From: Elusimicrobiota bacterium
Lineage (GTDB): Bacteria > Elusimicrobiota > Elusimicrobia > JACQJN01
Length of the DNA: 7,594 bases
Assembly (NCBI GenBank): GCA_016205085.1
Contig: JACQJN010000097.1
Span: 1-7,594 of the forward strand
Direction: 5' to 3'
Shown: piece by piece, positions 6,818 to 7,594 of the stretch
Layout: every line of letters begins with the position of its first letter
Position numbering within the stretch: position 1 is the first letter of the stretch
Notes under the pieces: model-generated
Seen by the model: the letters and a program-made list of their open reading frames with translations, nothing else
Told to the model about the DNA's origin: nothing
The model's database searches: none
Translations under genes and position numbers: made by a program

Positions 6818-6843
6818 GGGTCTTTTAGTGCAGTTTTTGGTAG

Positions 6844-6871
6844 AAAAAGGACCTACGAGATAATAGGTCCT
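6844..6871 (-). terminator. Intrinsic terminator of the YdjM-like gene
   Basis: On the minus strand AGGACCTA (6871-6864), an 8-nt loop and TAGGTCCT (6855-6848) form a perfect 8-bp stem followed directly by a T-tract (TTTTT with the last stem T, then C). The AG of the gene's TAG stop codon (6872-6870) forms the base of the stem. The plus strand has no T-run after the stem, so it acts in one direction only. Confidence 0.8.
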
Positions 6872-7594
6872 AAGGGGAAAGGACGGGTACAGCGAAACGA
6901 AAAGAGAATGGGGTTCCGCGAGAAAGGACGGTGGAATGAAACCGAAGATCAAAAATCTCAACTTCGGAAGGATAAGCTCTCCACACGGGAGCCTTAAAAA
7001 ACCACTCCAATTTGCGGGCTTTCTCCGTCGTTCGAATCTTTTGTACGGCCAGCAAATTCTCATCAGTAGAATAGGTTGCCTTTAATTCGGATTTTCCTGT
7101 AAAAACATGGATCAGATACATTTGGTACTCATCGCCCCGTCTGAGGACTCCTCGAAACCGATGGGGGCCGAAGGCTTCAGGAAAAACATAAGAAAAATCC
7201 GTCTGGATTTTCTGATCTTGCACTATTTTGTCGAGAACATGCGCAGCTCTAACTCTGGCCGCTCCACACAAGGCCACATAGATCCCCGCGCTCACCAGGG
7301 CTATGCGAGAAAGGCGTTCCAAGTCCATCCCCCTTATCCGGGAAAGTGGGAGAGGGGCCAATAAAATTGTCCACAGCGCCAAGTCAATGATAAATACCCA
7401 TGCCAATTCAAAACGCATCAAACTGAAGGGGTACAGAAGCACTACCCCATACGAGTTCAAGAGATCAAAAAACACATGCACACCCATCCCCAAAAAGCAA
7501 AGGCCAAAAATATTCATCCAAGATAGATGCGGATAGCACCGATGGAACAGAAAGGCGGCCAGTACAGCCAAGAGCGGAAAACCAAACAGTGAAA
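6870..7594 (-). CDS. YdjM/PF04307-type membrane metal-dependent hydrolase (5' end beyond window)
   Basis: The frame runs from the right edge to TAG at 6872-6870, about 240 residues. It stays open across the TTG at 7571 to the edge (reading SLFGFPLLAV), so the start lies outside the window. The visible part has three to four membrane segments: ~1-20, the helix around FLGMGVHVFFDLLNSYG, FELAWVFIIDLALW and LSRIALVSAGIYVALCG. The stretch H-x3-D-LLNSYGV-x3-YPFS-x2-R followed by WVFIIDL is typical of the YdjM family (inner-membrane, DUF457/PF04307), whose His and Asp residues are thought to bind metal. The last ~130 residues form a soluble domain containing FPEAFGPHRFRGV and EIFDLRF, seen in longer family members. 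E. coli YdjM is LexA-controlled; control here cannot be seen because the promoter is missing. The gene ends in its own terminator, so it is not in the same unit as the giant gene. Confidence 0.75.
   Translation of the reverse strand, partial: SLFGFPLLAVLAAFLFHRCYPHLSWMNIFGLCFLGMGVHVFFDLLNSYGVVLLYPFSLMRFELAWVFIIDLALWTILLAPLPLSRIRGMDLERLSRIALVSAGIYVALCGAARVRAAHVLDKIVQDQKIQTDFSYVFPEAFGPHRFRGVLRRGDEYQMYLIHVFTGKSELKATYSTDENLLAVQKIRTTEKARKLEWFFKAPVWRAYPSEVEIFDLRFHSTVLSRGTPFSFRFAVPVLSP

Noticed and set aside
734..6871. The 8-mer AGGACCTA at the ends of both the TraB-like and YdjM-like genes
   Set aside because: At the first site it has no matching arm or T-tract; two copies of an 8-mer are not convincing as a shared element.
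6743..7063. N-terminal extension of the giant frame (107 further residues)
   Set aside because: It covers the promoter, the preceding terminator and the end of the YdjM-like gene; the signal peptide and RBS sit at 6742.

Overview
The window comes from a bacterial genome and reads entirely on the minus strand. It holds four protein genes in the order (5'->3' on the minus strand) partial YdjM-like membrane protein, a giant TPM-domain coiled-coil membrane protein (1598 aa from the start chosen here), a TraB/TIKI-like secreted protein, and a partial secreted protein of unknown function. Three of the four begin with Sec-type signal peptides ending in Ala-Gln. Shine-Dalgarno sites are clear (AAGGAGG, GGAGG, GAGG), and one promoter matches the sigma-70 consensus closely. 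This fits a diderm bacterium of intermediate GC. Giant secreted or membrane genes of unknown function suggest an uncultivated lineage such as those of the PVC/Omnitrophota neighbourhood, but that placement is a guess: no marker gene is present.

Layout. At the right edge (6870 to beyond 7594) lies the C-terminal part of a YdjM/PF04307-type membrane hydrolase gene. It ends in an intrinsic terminator whose stem begins inside the stop codon. A near-consensus promoter follows (-35 at 6812-6817, -10 at 6789-6794), then a leader of about 40 nt and the giant gene (6742-1946). The promoter rules out the longer reading frame that could be opened up to 7063. The giant protein has a signal peptide, an uncharacterised helical domain, a possible second membrane anchor, a TPM-like domain, a three-unit helical repeat, a strong membrane helix, about 870 residues of mostly coiled-coil sequence with further repeat units, a charged Arg/Glu helix and a Gly-rich tail ending in Trp. 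The order TPM, membrane helix, coiled coil, Gly-rich tail is the YgcG/TPM-family plan, greatly enlarged.

The giant gene is followed with a short overlap (7 or 4 nt) by a 406-aa gene. Its Shine-Dalgarno site lies within the Gly-tail codons, so the two are probably translationally coupled. The second protein carries the two GxxH motifs, Glu and Arg positions of the TraB/PrgY/TIKI family, after a signal peptide. A 138-nt gap then leads to a last secreted protein (593 to the left edge, incomplete).

Working picture (inference): an inner-membrane scaffold with a TPM head outside the membrane and a very long coiled-coil arm in the cytoplasm, co-produced with an exported TraB-like putative hydrolase. 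No mobile elements, CRISPR arrays, tRNAs or rRNAs were seen.
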